In this document: in pieces, positions 1 through 5,442 of the stretch
Layout: each line of letters starts with the position of its first letter
Numbering within the stretch: the first letter of the stretch is position 1
Assembly: GCA_026770585.1 (NCBI GenBank)
Contig: MU646742.1
Location: 256,643-266,958 of the forward strand
Origin: Baffinella frigidus
Taxonomy: Eukaryota; Cryptophyceae; Cryptomonadales; Baffinellaceae
Reading direction: 5' to 3'
Length of the DNA stretch: 10,316 bases
Position numbers and translations under genes: made by a program
The notes under the pieces: model-generated
Told to the model about the DNA's origin: nothing
Databases searched by the model: none
The model's input: only the letters and a program-made list of their open reading frames with translations

Positions 1-135
1 TAGGGGGTTAGGGGTTTGGGTTTGGGGTTTGGGGTAGGGATTGGGGTGTAGGGTTTGTGGGAGTGGGGCTGTGATCTGTGGTTTGCAGCTTGTGGTTGAG
101 GGGTGAGGGTTTGGGGCTAGGGCGGAGGGTGCAGG
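1..135 (+). repeat. Degenerate TTTGGGG/TTAGGG-like G-rich repeat
   Basis: Imperfect heptamers of the GGGTTTG, GGGGTTT and TTAGGG kind fill the left edge, with G runs of three to five on the plus strand. No gene is supported; the open frame on the minus strand is a Pro/Asn/Thr-rich artefact of the complementary C-rich strand. The strand could form G-quadruplexes. It resembles interstitial telomere-like DNA, but the unit is too degenerate to call a telomere. Confidence 0.75.
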
Positions 136-168
136 GTTTGGGGTCCAGGCTCTGGGCCTGCGAGAGGT

Positions 169-495
169 GTATGTCTCGTGTACTGTGCAACGTAGGGATT
201 TTCTCAAGATATAGCGCTGGGGTTACCCATTTCACAGTACAAAATGATGATTCCATGCAACACGCTCAGCCAATTGAGCTGTGCAAGCAGGGGAATTCAC
301 TCAGTGCAGACAAGCCGCAGGCCATGAGGGTGTATTTATCCGGGGAAACCTATTTTTCTTTCATTTCCTGGCAATGAAAATTACTACACAATTCGTTCTT
401 ACAAGTAATATCAAATCATTCGTGTAGTAATTTTCATTGCCATCAAATGAAAGAAAAATAGAGTTTCCCGGATAAGTATGCCTCGTGTACTGTGC
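169..495. repeat. 20-bp direct repeats bounding an inverted-repeat block
   Basis: A 20-mer at 169-188 recurs at 476-495 with one mismatch (T/C at the sixth base); the shared core is CTCGTGTACTGTGC. Between the copies lies a near-palindrome of about 150 bp. The arrangement could be a transposed or locally duplicated segment. At 20 bp the repeat is long for an ordinary target duplication, so the origin is open. Confidence 0.6.
331..480. repeat. Large imperfect palindrome (element C)
   Basis: The left arm at about 331-389 reads into the reverse complement of the right arm at about 422-480, with a loop of roughly 32 bases. Arm landmarks are TTATCCGGGGAAAC and GGCAATGAAAATTACTACAC on the left, and GTGTAGTAATTTTCATTGCC and GTTTCCCGGATAA on the right. 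The arms differ by small substitutions and an indel. No coding capacity is visible. A non-autonomous foldback element is the simplest reading. Confidence 0.8.
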
Positions 496-499
496 GGGA

Positions 500-770
500 G
501 GTTGGGGGCTAGCGGTCGGTGGTTGGGGCGTGGTTTTGTTTCTAGGGTTTAGTTTCGGTTTTCGGGAGGGAAGAGGGTTTGGTTTCGGGGTTTGGGGGAG
601 AGGTTTGGGTTGCAGCTTGGGGGGTTGGGGTGTCTGGTTTGGGGTTTGGGGTTTGGGGTTTGGGGTTTGGGGTTTGGGGTTTGGGGTGTGTGGTTTGGGG
701 CTTGGGGCTCTGGGTTTTGGGTTTTGGGTTGAGGGATCGGGTTTGGGTTTGGGGCTTGGGTTCTTCAGAT
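500..770 (+). repeat. TTTGGGG heptamer array with degenerate flanks
   Basis: The core at about 636-688 is a near-perfect run of TTTGGGG units. On both sides the sequence decays into GGGTTTCGG, GGGTTTT and GGGGCTT variants. The long frames on both strands here (Gly/Phe/Trp-rich or Pro/Lys/Thr-rich) come from the repeat and are not genes. The same unit recurs at 4862-4915 and 10240-10316. Confidence 0.85.
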
Positions 771-865
771 GTACCGCTCAAAACACTACGAGGTGCCGTG
801 CTGAAGTTAACTATTGGGTTCTTGCCCAAGAAACACGCTAAAAGTCAGCTATTTGTCACGCACCA

Positions 866-955
866 CCCGGAAATCACCACCCCGGATTTCCGGGGAGGGA
901 CGTGCCCGTAGCCTACCGGGGAGGGACGTGCCCGTAGCCTACCGAGTGGATACCT
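866..955. repeat. 26-bp tandem duplication and small hairpin in an F-like fragment
   Basis: The unit at 890-915 (CCGGGGAGGGACGTGCCCGT, then AGCCTA) is repeated exactly at 916-941. Just before it, CCCGGAAATC and GATTTCCGGG can pair. The segment from about 800 to 955, with AACACGCTAAAAGTCAGC, GTCACG and a final CCGAGTGGA, resembles the interior of element D (2651-2705) and the family F copies at about 3340-3466 and 8380-8516. It is therefore a fragment of dispersed repeat DNA. Confidence 0.7.
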
Positions 956-1001
956 GGTATTTTGAATGCAAATAATCTGATACTTTCTTCCAAATAATCT
1001 G

Positions 1002-1288
1002 TACCATCTATCTATGTATCTATCTGTGTATCTACCTACCTACCTACCTACCTACCTACTTATCTATCTATCTATCTATCTATCCATCTTTTGATCTATC
1101 TATCTATCTATATCTATCTATCTATCTATCTATCCATCCATCTATATCTATATCTATATCTATATCTATCTATATCTATCTATATCTATCTATCAATCAA
1201 TCGATCTATGTATCCATCTATCTATATCCATCTATCTATCTCCATCGATGTGTATCCATCTATCTATATCCATCTACCTCCATCGATC
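1002..1288 (+). repeat. TATC/TACC tetranucleotide microsatellite
   Basis: Long runs of TATC with interspersed TACC, CATC and TATATC variants. A Ser/Ile/Tyr/Leu frame is open through it, but this is purely repeat-encoded. It lies about 260 bp beyond exon 7 of the minus-strand gene, presumably in its next intron or downstream flank. Confidence 0.95.
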
Positions 1289-1289
1289 T

Positions 1290-1575
1290 AAGCGGACCTG
1301 ACCTCCGGAGGTGTTGGGCCCCTTGAACTTACATAGTATATAGTATAAAATATGTATAGTATATAGTAAATAGTATTTAGTATATAGGTTACAGTATATG
1401 CAAAAAAAATACTGAAGCGGACCTGGGAGGTGTTGGGCCCCTTGAACTTACATAGTATATAGTATAAAATATGCATAGTATATAGTATATAGTATATAGT
1501 ATTTAGTATATAGGTTACAGTATATGTAAACAAAATACTGAAGCGGACCTGGGAGGTGTTGGGGCCCTTGAACTT
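1290..1575 (-). repeat. Exon-7-derived minisatellite, about 120-bp unit
   Basis: Three copies of a block with the minus-strand sequence TTCAAGGGGCCCAACACCTC lie at roughly 1297-1330, 1421-1450 and 1549-1575, spaced 119 and about 126 bp. AT-rich spacers of the TATAGTATATAGTA type separate them. The rightmost copy is the 3' half of exon 7. The middle copy keeps the FKGPNTSQ reading and the following GTCCGC donor-like sequence. The leftmost has an extra GGAGGT before the CAG. The spacer provides a TATGTAAG acceptor-like end in front of each extra copy, so they could act as cryptic exons. Confidence 0.8.
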
Positions 1576-1608
1576 GCGCGCGAACTTGGCGTTCTCCGTG
1601 GCGATCAT
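1549..1608 (-). CDS. Exon 7 of unrecognised phase-0 gene
   Basis: Sixty bases encode MIATENAKFARKFKGPNTSQ. On the minus strand the exon follows TTCTCCCGTCGCAG and is followed by GTCCGC, an unusual but possible GT donor. Codon choice is strongly G/C-ending, unlike the AT-rich flanks. The peptide is basic (K/R at residues 8, 11, 12 and 14). The preceding exon (2423-2488) also ends in phase 0 across an 814-bp intron that contains element A1 and a polypurine tract. The 3' half of this exon is repeated twice downstream. I do not recognise the protein. The next exon is not visible, and the gene probably continues beyond the left edge. The leading Met is just the first codon after the acceptor; there is no evidence that it is a start. 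Confidence 0.6.
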
Positions 1609-1769
1609 CTGCGACGGGAGAACACGTGAGAACTCAAAGTCACGAGCCCAACTCAAAGTGACTTAGAGAACGAAAAGTCACTAGGCGAACGGAAAGTCAC
1701 TTTTGCGAATTTAGAGAGGAAGACGCGTTTGCCGAAAACGCCAGCAAGAATCCCAAGAGAAAGTCACTA

Positions 1770-1887
1770 CAGGGGTAACTCGCTCATAAGAAGGCGCCCC
1801 CCCCTAGGACCCTACAGTAGGGCTATGCGTAGGGCCATATGGTGGTCCAGGGGGGGGGGGCGCTTTCTTATGAGCGAGGTAGCCCTG
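1770..1887. mobile_element. Palindromic MITE family A, copy A1
   Basis: The element starts CAGGGGTAACTCGCTCATAA, ends in the near reverse complement, and is flanked by TA on both sides. The arms reach C and G homopolymers, and the core contains TAGGACCCTACAGTAGGGC. It has no ORF. The TA flanks fit a Tc1/mariner-type non-autonomous element, but no transposase is present in the window to confirm that. It sits in the intron between exons 6 and 7. Confidence 0.85.
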
Positions 1888-1997
1888 TAGACGAGAGAGA
1901 GAACGAAAAGTCACTAGGCCAACGAAAAGTCACTTTGCAAATTTAGAGAGGAAGAGGCGTTTGCCGAACACGCCAGCAGGGATCCCTCGGGACGCAC

Positions 1998-2190
1998 GAG
2001 AGAGAGAGAGGGAGGGAGGGAGGGAGGGAGAGAGAGAGGGAGGGAGAGAGAGAGAGAGAGAGAGGGGGGGGGAGAGAGAGAGATATAGAGAGAGGGGGAG
2101 AGAGCGATAGAGAGAGGGAGGGAGAGAGAGAGAGGGAGAGGGAGGGAGAGAGAGAGGGAGAGGGAGGGAGAGAGGGGGGGAGAGAGAGAG
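1998..2190 (+). repeat. Polypurine GA/GGGA tract
   Basis: Nearly uninterrupted purines, mostly GA dinucleotides with GGGA and G-run variants and rare pyrimidines (GATATAG, GCGATAG). The Ser/Leu/Pro frames on the opposite strand are repeat artefacts. A mirror-symmetric polypurine tract of this length could form triplex DNA. It lies within the intron between exons 6 and 7. Confidence 0.95.
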
Positions 2191-2422
2191 TTGAGAGAAA
2201 AGGCACTTTGCAAGTTTAGAGATAAAGTTACTTTGCCGAAAACGCCTCGGGCTTCGGGTCGACGGTTTATTTTTATGGTGTAGGGTGCAGGGGCCTTCCA
2301 GTCGGCCGGCCCCGTCGTTGCCCTCTCGCTCTCCTTTCGCTGCGCTCTCCTCCCTGTCTCCTCCCTTTCTCCTCCCTCCCCTCTCCCCGCTCTTTTCTCC
2401 CTGGTGGGGGCGACAAGCCTAC

Positions 2423-2488
2423 CTTGGCCTTCGCGGCGAGGGCAGCAGGGGTGTTGTTCTTGCGGATGTTGTTGATCGCGACACGCTC
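2423..2488 (-). CDS. Exon 6 of unrecognised phase-0 gene
   Basis: Sixty-six bases encode 22 residues starting ERVAINNIRKNNTPAALAAK and ending AK. The minus strand reads CGCTCTCTGCAG before the exon and GTAGGC after it, the best-looking splice pair in the window, with a pyrimidine-rich acceptor. The peptide looks helical and basic, ending in an Ala/Lys-rich stretch. The codons are G/C-ending as in exons 2-5 and 7. The exon is phase 0 at both ends and so joins exon 5 and exon 7 without a shift. No domain is recognised; resemblance to an Ala/Lys-rich ribosomal-protein tail is only compositional. Confidence 0.72.
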
Positions 2489-2540
2489 CTGCAGAGAGCG
2501 GTTCGGGGTTGGGGTTCGGGGGTCCCCGTGGGCTAGTTAG

Positions 2541-2575
2541 CCCAAAACAGGAGCTCCTGTAGCTCCTGTTTTGGG
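2541..2575. repeat. Perfect 15-bp stem hairpin
   Basis: CCCAAAACAGGAGCT pairs perfectly with AGCTCCTGTTTTGGG across a five-base loop, CCTGT. It lies in the intron between exons 5 and 6 on the minus strand, 53 bp upstream of exon 6. There is no T tract, so it is not a bacterial-type terminator. It may be a relic of a foldback element. Confidence 0.85.
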
Positions 2576-2624
2576 ACCACCCGTCAATGATCAGAGAGGT
2601 AAATCATCTAATCTCGGAACATAA

Positions 2625-2805
2625 CCACACGAGGCTATCCATGCGAACAGATTCATAAGTTAATTATTGGATTATTGCCCAGGAAACACGCCAAAAGTCA
2701 GCATTTGATCACGTTTCCGTACGGACGTCCGTACAGAAACGTGATCATTTCCCCACAAATCTTAAAATGTCCTTTTATTCTGTTCGCATGGATAGCCTCG
2801 TGTGG
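2625..2805. mobile_element. Element D, MITE with perfect 25-bp inverted ends
   Basis: The left end at 2625-2649 starts CCACACGAGGCTATCCATGC and is matched base for base by the reverse complement at 2781-2805. Nested inside, 2706-2747 is a second palindrome: TGATCACGTTTC pairs with its complement around the perfect palindrome GTACGGACGTCCGTAC. The rest of the interior (2651-2705) resembles a segment at about 800-860. The element has no ORF. No clean target duplication is visible, although CATAA occurs near both ends. It lies in the intron between exons 5 and 6. Confidence 0.85.
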
Positions 2806-2869
2806 ACCATAACCTGTGGGCGACTAGGATCTGCATCCGAGACCAAACGTCAATGCTCATAGGCCAACG

Positions 2870-2945
2870 GCCTGAAAATGGGGTAGTTAGGCCTACGGTA
2901 TTGCCTAGGACCTCCTACCGTAGGCCGAGGGATCCTAGGACCAGT
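2870..2945. repeat. Degenerate palindrome with the GGCCTACGGTA core
   Basis: GGCCTACGGTA and TACCGTAGGCC face each other around TTGCCTAGGACCTCC, followed by GATCCTAGGACC. The TAGGACC and CCTACCGTAGG words are those found in the centres of families A and B, so this is probably a decayed member or relative. No coding signal. Confidence 0.6.
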
Positions 2946-2987
2946 AAATTTCATTGCCAAAGTTTTCAAAATTAAAAAGGTTTCCAC

Positions 2988-3065
2988 ATGAGATTGGGAG
3001 AGGGCGGGGACCGTCCAGGAGTTGACGCGGCTCCACGGCGCGAAGTAGCCCTGGTTCTGCTCTAT
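2988..3065 (-). CDS. Exon 5 of unrecognised phase-0 gene
   Basis: Seventy-eight bases encode 26 residues beginning IEQNQGYFAPWSRVNSWTVP and ending ALSQSH. The exon sits between an AAACAG acceptor and a GTGGAA donor on the minus strand, both phase 0. Two Trp, one Tyr and one Phe make it the most aromatic part of the predicted protein. The acceptor is placed at the ATAGAG because a degraded copy of this exon upstream matches from CAGATAGAGCAG onward. An earlier acceptor about 30 bases upstream (GCCAG before TAACCCC) cannot be excluded. I do not recognise the family. Confidence 0.6.
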
Positions 3066-3267
3066 CTGTTTCCGGGCTTCGGGGTTAGGGGTTACTGGCG
3101 AACGCGTTATCAGTGGATTCGAGGGGTCCTCGCCAGACTGCTCGAGGGAAACCGACGCCTTATCCACGTAAAATCTGGCGTGGTTGACTTAAGGATTCAA
3201 GGGGTTTCCCTTGAAAGATGTCAAACGTGGATGTTTCGATCATCCTGGCGTGGTTGGAAGGGTTTGT

Positions 3268-3530
3268 GGTGCGACGCGGCTCCTGCGGGAGAAATGGCCC
3301 TGGTCTCCACTTTTACTAAAGTTCCACACGGTGGACTACGAACCTTTCATCAAAAGTCAACTTACATGAAGACAATTGACTTGAGGTTTTTTTTCTAATG
3401 CAAATTGGTCACGTAACACCCCGGAATCCGGGGTCAACGAAACCCTCGTAGCCCACCGAGTGGAACAGAGGTTCCACTTTTGCTTTGAGACGTCTCACGC
3501 TCAGCCCTGGTGCTGCTCTATCTGTAGCAG
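3268..3530 (-). pseudogene. Degraded copy of exon 5 split by an insertion
   Basis: On the minus strand, about 3504-3530 reads CAGATAGAGCAGCACCAGGG, matching the acceptor and 5' half of exon 5. About 3268-3304 reads ACCAGGGCCATTTCTCCCGC, then AGGAGCCGCGTC, matching its middle. The two parts overlap in an 8-mer, GCCCTGGT on the plus strand (3297-3304 and 3504-3511). That is what a target-site duplication around a 199-bp insertion would produce. Substitutions mean the copy is unlikely to code. Confidence 0.65.
3305..3503. mobile_element. Family F insertion in the exon-5 copy
   Basis: This 199-bp segment lies between two GCCCTGGT 8-mers. Its middle (GACTACGAACCTTTCATC ... CTAATGCAAATTGGTCACGT ... 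GAAACCCTCG ... AGCCCAC) recurs at about 8385-8510, so it is dispersed. Near its ends, TTCCACTTTT occurs in the same orientation at both sides. It has no ORF of note. The class is unknown; an 8-bp duplication is the size hAT elements make, but the ends do not show clear hAT terminal repeats. Confidence 0.6.
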
Positions 3531-3543
3531 GGATTAGGGTTGA

Positions 3544-3665
3544 CAGGGGTACCTCGCTCATAAAAAAGCGCCCCCCCCTAGGGGACCTTACAGCAGCAGG
3601 CCTATGCCTGGGGCCCTACGGTGGTCCTGAGGGGTAGGCGGTTTCTTATGAGCGAGGTTCCCCTG
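3544..3665. mobile_element. Palindromic MITE family A, copy A2
   Basis: Begins CAGGGGTACCTCGCTCATAA and ends in the complementary GAGCGAGGTTCCCCTG, with C and G homopolymers next to the inner arms. The right flank is TA, but the left flank is GA, so the duplication is degraded or the left border has mutated. It lies next to the exon-5 copy, in the intron between exons 4 and 5. Confidence 0.83.
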
Positions 3666-3736
3666 TAGAGGTTTCGGTTGGCGTAAGCGGTGTCTGTGGA
3701 GGGTAAACGCACGCGCGCTGAGTCAGTCGTCTGGGG

Positions 3737-4150
3737 TTTCGGGTTTCGGGTTTCGGGTTTAGGGCTTAGAGGGTTTAGCTGTTGGATAAAATCGACTGAG
3801 GCGGGTTTCGGGTTCAGGGCTTCGGGTTTCGGGTTTCAGGTTTCGGGTTTCATGTTTCGGGTTTTGGGTTTCGGGCTTTGGGCTTCGGGTTTCAGGTTTC
3901 GGGTTTCGGGCTTCAGGTTCCCGGTTCCCGGTTTCAGGTTTCGGTTTTCGAGTTTCAGGTTTTTGGTCTCAGGTTTCGGGTTTCAGGTTTCGGGTTTCGG
4001 GTTCCATGTTTCGGGTTTCGGGTTTCAGGGCGCACCCGCGCGTACTGCTAAGCAAACCGACTGAGACGTTTTTTTGGTTCCGGGTTTCGGGTATCAGGTT
4101 TCGGGTTCCGGGTATCAGGTTTCGGGTTCCAGGCTTCGGGTTTCTGGCTT
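3737..4150 (+). repeat. TTTCGGG heptamer array
   Basis: A long array of GGGTTTC units with frequent GGTTTCA, GGGTTTT and GGCTTCG variants. A Phe/Gly/Ser-rich frame (GFRVSGF-type) is an artefact of the 7-mer read across frames. At about 4028-4048, inside the array, GCGCACCCGCGCGTACTGCT repeats the 3' end of exon 4 and its donor. The array continues on the other side of exon 4 (4213-4326), so exon 4 is embedded in it. Confidence 0.85.
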
Positions 4151-4155
4151 CGCAC

Positions 4156-4212
4156 CCGCGCGTACTGCTGCGCCATGGTGAGCGACGGCTTCACGGCCTT
4201 GGCCTTCGGGGC
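4156..4212 (-). CDS. Exon 4 of unrecognised phase-0 gene
   Basis: Fifty-seven bases encode APKAKAVKPSLTMAQQYAR. The minus strand reads ACTAAAACAG before the exon and GTGCGA after it; both junctions are phase 0. The peptide is basic and Ala/Lys/Pro-rich at its N-terminus, continuing the APK-rich end of exon 3. It is flanked on both sides by TTTCGGG-type repeat, against which the coding stretch stands out clearly. The function is unknown. Confidence 0.65.
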
Positions 4213-4326
4213 CTGTTTTAGTGTTTAGGGTTCAGGGTTTCGGATTTCGGGTTTCGGGTTTCGGGTTTCGGGTTTCGGGTTGCGGGTGTCGGGTTCAGAG
4301 TTTCGGGTTTCGGGTTTCGGGTGTGC
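4213..4326 (-). other. 114-nt repeat-filled intron with a probable GC-AG border
   Basis: On the minus strand, exon 3 ends CCCCGAAG followed by GCACAC, and exon 4 is preceded by AAAACAG. Everything between is CCCGAAA-type heptamer repeat. The length is a multiple of 3, but reading straight through meets an in-frame TAA near the 3' end (about 4225), so splicing or loss of function is implied. The 11-mer GCCCCGAAGGC occurs at both borders, which suggests the repeat expanded between, or was captured by, a short coding duplication. A GC donor is inferred; no in-phase GT is close by. Confidence 0.5.
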
Positions 4327-4425
4327 CTTCGGGGCGGCGCGCACAGCCTTGGGCGCAGGGCCCGACACCCCGTCAATCGGGAAGGGGACGCCGCCCGAGC
4401 CCTTGTTCATGCCCTCCGCCGCCAG
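4327..4425 (-). CDS. Exon 3 of unrecognised phase-0 gene
   Basis: Ninety-nine bases encode 33 residues beginning LAAEGMNKGSGGVPFPIDGV and ending in an Ala/Pro/Lys-rich stretch (PAPKAVRAAPK). The acceptor is CCCCAACAG. The donor appears to be a GC (GCACAC) rather than GT. The Gly/Ser-rich GSGGVPFPIDG segment is the most motif-like part, but I cannot assign it to a family. Two diverged copies of its first half lie 0.2-0.4 kb upstream in the preceding intron, at about 4610-4690 and 4790-4825. This shows that the segment is prone to duplication. Confidence 0.65.
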
Positions 4426-4574
4426 CTGTTGGGGTGTGGGGTGTGTGTTATTAGCGAAATAGTGTTTGGGGTTTGGGTCCACGCAGCGGGCTACGAAAAT
4501 GTTCTGCATACGGATGGCTACGAAAATATTCTGCGTACGGAGAGCCTGTCGTACGGTCCTGTGCATGATCCTGC

Positions 4575-4690
4575 GTGGGGTATTCTCGAAATCCCTTCGC
4601 AGTCCGCTGTGTGAAGGGGACGCCAGTCCGCTGTGTGAAGGGGACGCCGTCCGATCCCTTGTTCATGCCCTCCACCGCCAGCTGGTGGCG
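4575..4690 (-). pseudogene. Diverged copy of exon 3 fused to family E sequence (copy 1)
   Basis: The minus strand reads CCAG then codons for LAVEGMNKGSDGVPF, matching exon 3 with two substitutions. It then switches to TQRTGVPFTQRTAKG, encoded by CACACAGCGGACT-type sequence that matches the terminal repeat of family E. The switch is followed by a tandem repeat of the GVPFTQRT unit. The frame is open but has no obvious donor, so this is more likely an exon duplication relic or alternative exon than a constitutive exon. Confidence 0.6.
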
Positions 4691-4720
4691 TGTGGGGTGT
4701 GGGGGGTGTGTGACACGAAA

Positions 4721-4830
4721 TCCCTTCGTTATTCACGAACTCCCTTCGTTATTCACGAACTCCCTTCGCAGTCCGCTGTGTGAAGGGGATGCCGCCCGAG
4801 CCGATATGCATGCCGCCCGCTGCCAGCTGT
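4721..4830 (-). pseudogene. Diverged copy of exon 3 fused to family E sequence (copy 2)
   Basis: After GGCTACAG the minus strand encodes LAAGGMHIGSGGIPF, a more diverged match to exon 3, followed by TQRTAKGVRE and a stop. As in copy 1, homology to exon 3 ends at CCCCTTC, and family E-like CACACAGCGGACTGCGAAGG begins there. Beyond it, TCCCTTCGTTATTCACGAAC is tandemly duplicated on the plus strand at about 4723-4762. The in-frame TAA means that inclusion of this copy would truncate the protein. Confidence 0.6.
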
Positions 4831-4861
4831 AGCCGTTTTTTTTTTTGAGTTTTTAGCGCCC

Positions 4862-4950
4862 TAGTGTTTGGGGTTTGGGGTTTGGGGTTTGGGGTTTGGG
4901 GTTTGGGGTTTGTGGTTTGGGGTGTGGGGTGTGGGGTTTGGGGGTTGAGG
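4862..4950 (+). repeat. TTTGGGG array in the intron between exons 2 and 3
   Basis: About seven near-perfect GGGGTTT units, then GGTGTGGGG variants. It abuts the left end of element E1. The complementary strand gives a Pro/Asn/Lys/Gln-rich open frame that is not a gene. Confidence 0.9.
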
Positions 4951-4957
4951 TTTGGGG

Positions 4958-5120
4958 CCACACAGCGTGCTACGAAGGGACTTTGTGGATAACCCATGAA
5001 GGGATAATCGCTGAGACCCTACGGTAGGCCATCCGTAGGGACATAGGGTTTTCCTGCAGATATCGTAACCGATTCTTGGTGGCTGAGCCACCAAACATCC
5101 CTTTGTAGCGAGATGTTGTG
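4958..5120. mobile_element. Element E1, foldback MITE of about 160 bp
   Basis: Starts CCACACAGCGTGCTACGAAG and ends CCCTTTGTAGCGAGATGTTGTGG, roughly complementary ends. It aligns over its whole length with 10042-10201: TTGTGGATAACCCAT, TAATC, ACCCTACG, AGGCCATC, TTCCTGC and GATAT are shared in order. A hairpin TTGGTGGCT/AGCCACCAA near the right end is replaced in the other copy by a different hairpin at the same place. It has no ORF. It lies in the intron between exons 2 and 3. Confidence 0.75.
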
Positions 5121-5167
5121 GGGCACCTCGTGTTTCAACAACAAGACGCCTCCTGCGCTTGCCGCAC

Positions 5168-5200
5168 CTTCCCCGCGGCCCAGAAGGGTCCCCGCGTTGC
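5168..5200 (-). CDS. Exon 2 of unrecognised phase-0 gene (micro-exon)
   Basis: Thirty-three bases encode ATRGPFWAAGK. The minus strand has CTGTCATTGTAG before it and GTGCGG after it, and both borders are phase 0. At 11 codons it is very short, so the call rests on the splice signals and on phase agreement with exons 1 and 3. An alternative reading in another frame (NAGTLLGRGEG..., continuing to about 5125) is open but would break the phase pattern. Confidence 0.5.
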
Positions 5201-5277
5201 CTACAATGACAGCTGGCAGGACTCGTGATGTCAGGCCTCGAGGAGAGGCGCGCTTGGGGGAGATGGCGGGCGCAAAC

Positions 5278-5442
5278 CTGCTGCTGCTTCTGCTGCGGCG
5301 CGAGCGACTGCATGACCGCGATCATGTCAAGGTCGGACTGGGGGAAGTCCACCAGCTCCGAGCGCTGCGCCTGCGCCGAGAACGTCGCCACCGCGAGCAC
5401 CACCGCGAGGCTGGAGCGCGGGTGGAGGAGGATCAGTGAACA
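5278..5442 (-). CDS. Exon 1 of unrecognised gene, signal-peptide-like
   Basis: The reading frame includes SSLAVVLAVATFSAQAQRSE, a hydrophobic core with a plausible signal-peptidase site after AQA, followed by an acidic then Gln-rich stretch (LVDFPQSDLDM, APQQKQQQ). It ends at CAGCAGCAG before a GTTTGC donor in phase 0, about 78 bp before exon 2. The 5' limit is unresolved. The frame stays open upstream, with possible ATGs at about 5604 and 5676, but the sequence above 5442 does not look coding. A short leader exon joined at the CGCTCCAG acceptor near 5411 is also possible. The inferred role is a secreted or organelle-targeted protein; the family is unknown. Confidence 0.6.

Larger units (their letters stand above)
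1666..2247. repeat. Direct repeats containing AAAAGTCACT, about 233 bp apart
   Basis: A block at about 1666-1754 (GAGAACGAAAAGTCACTAGG ... AATTTAGAGAGGAAGA ... TTTGCCGAAAACGCCAGCA) recurs at about 1899-1984 with few changes. A third, shorter version sits at about 2194-2247. Element A1 lies between the first two copies. This is intron sequence of the minus-strand gene, with no coding signal. Confidence 0.75.

Noticed and set aside
485-841. Open frame of 118 codons on the plus strand, Gly/Trp/Phe-rich
   Set aside because: It is the TTTGGGG repeat read across its three frames. The complementary strand and the neighbouring frame are open for the same reason.
1768-1889. CRISPR-like repeats (short palindromic units recurring through the window)
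   Set aside because: The units are 118-125 bp, individually flanked by TA and irregularly spaced, with no spacer structure and no cas genes.
1914-2213. Ser/Leu/Pro-rich frames on the minus strand
   Set aside because: Purely encoded by the polypurine GA tract.
2541-2575. Bacterial-style terminator
   Set aside because: The stem is perfect, but there is no T tract and the context is a eukaryotic intron.
3690-4064. Phe/Gly/Ser-rich frame resembling a FG-repeat protein
   Set aside because: The GFRVSGF pattern is the TTTCGGG heptamer; it stays open only because the 7-mer has no stops in this frame. The variants and indels do not respect a reading frame.
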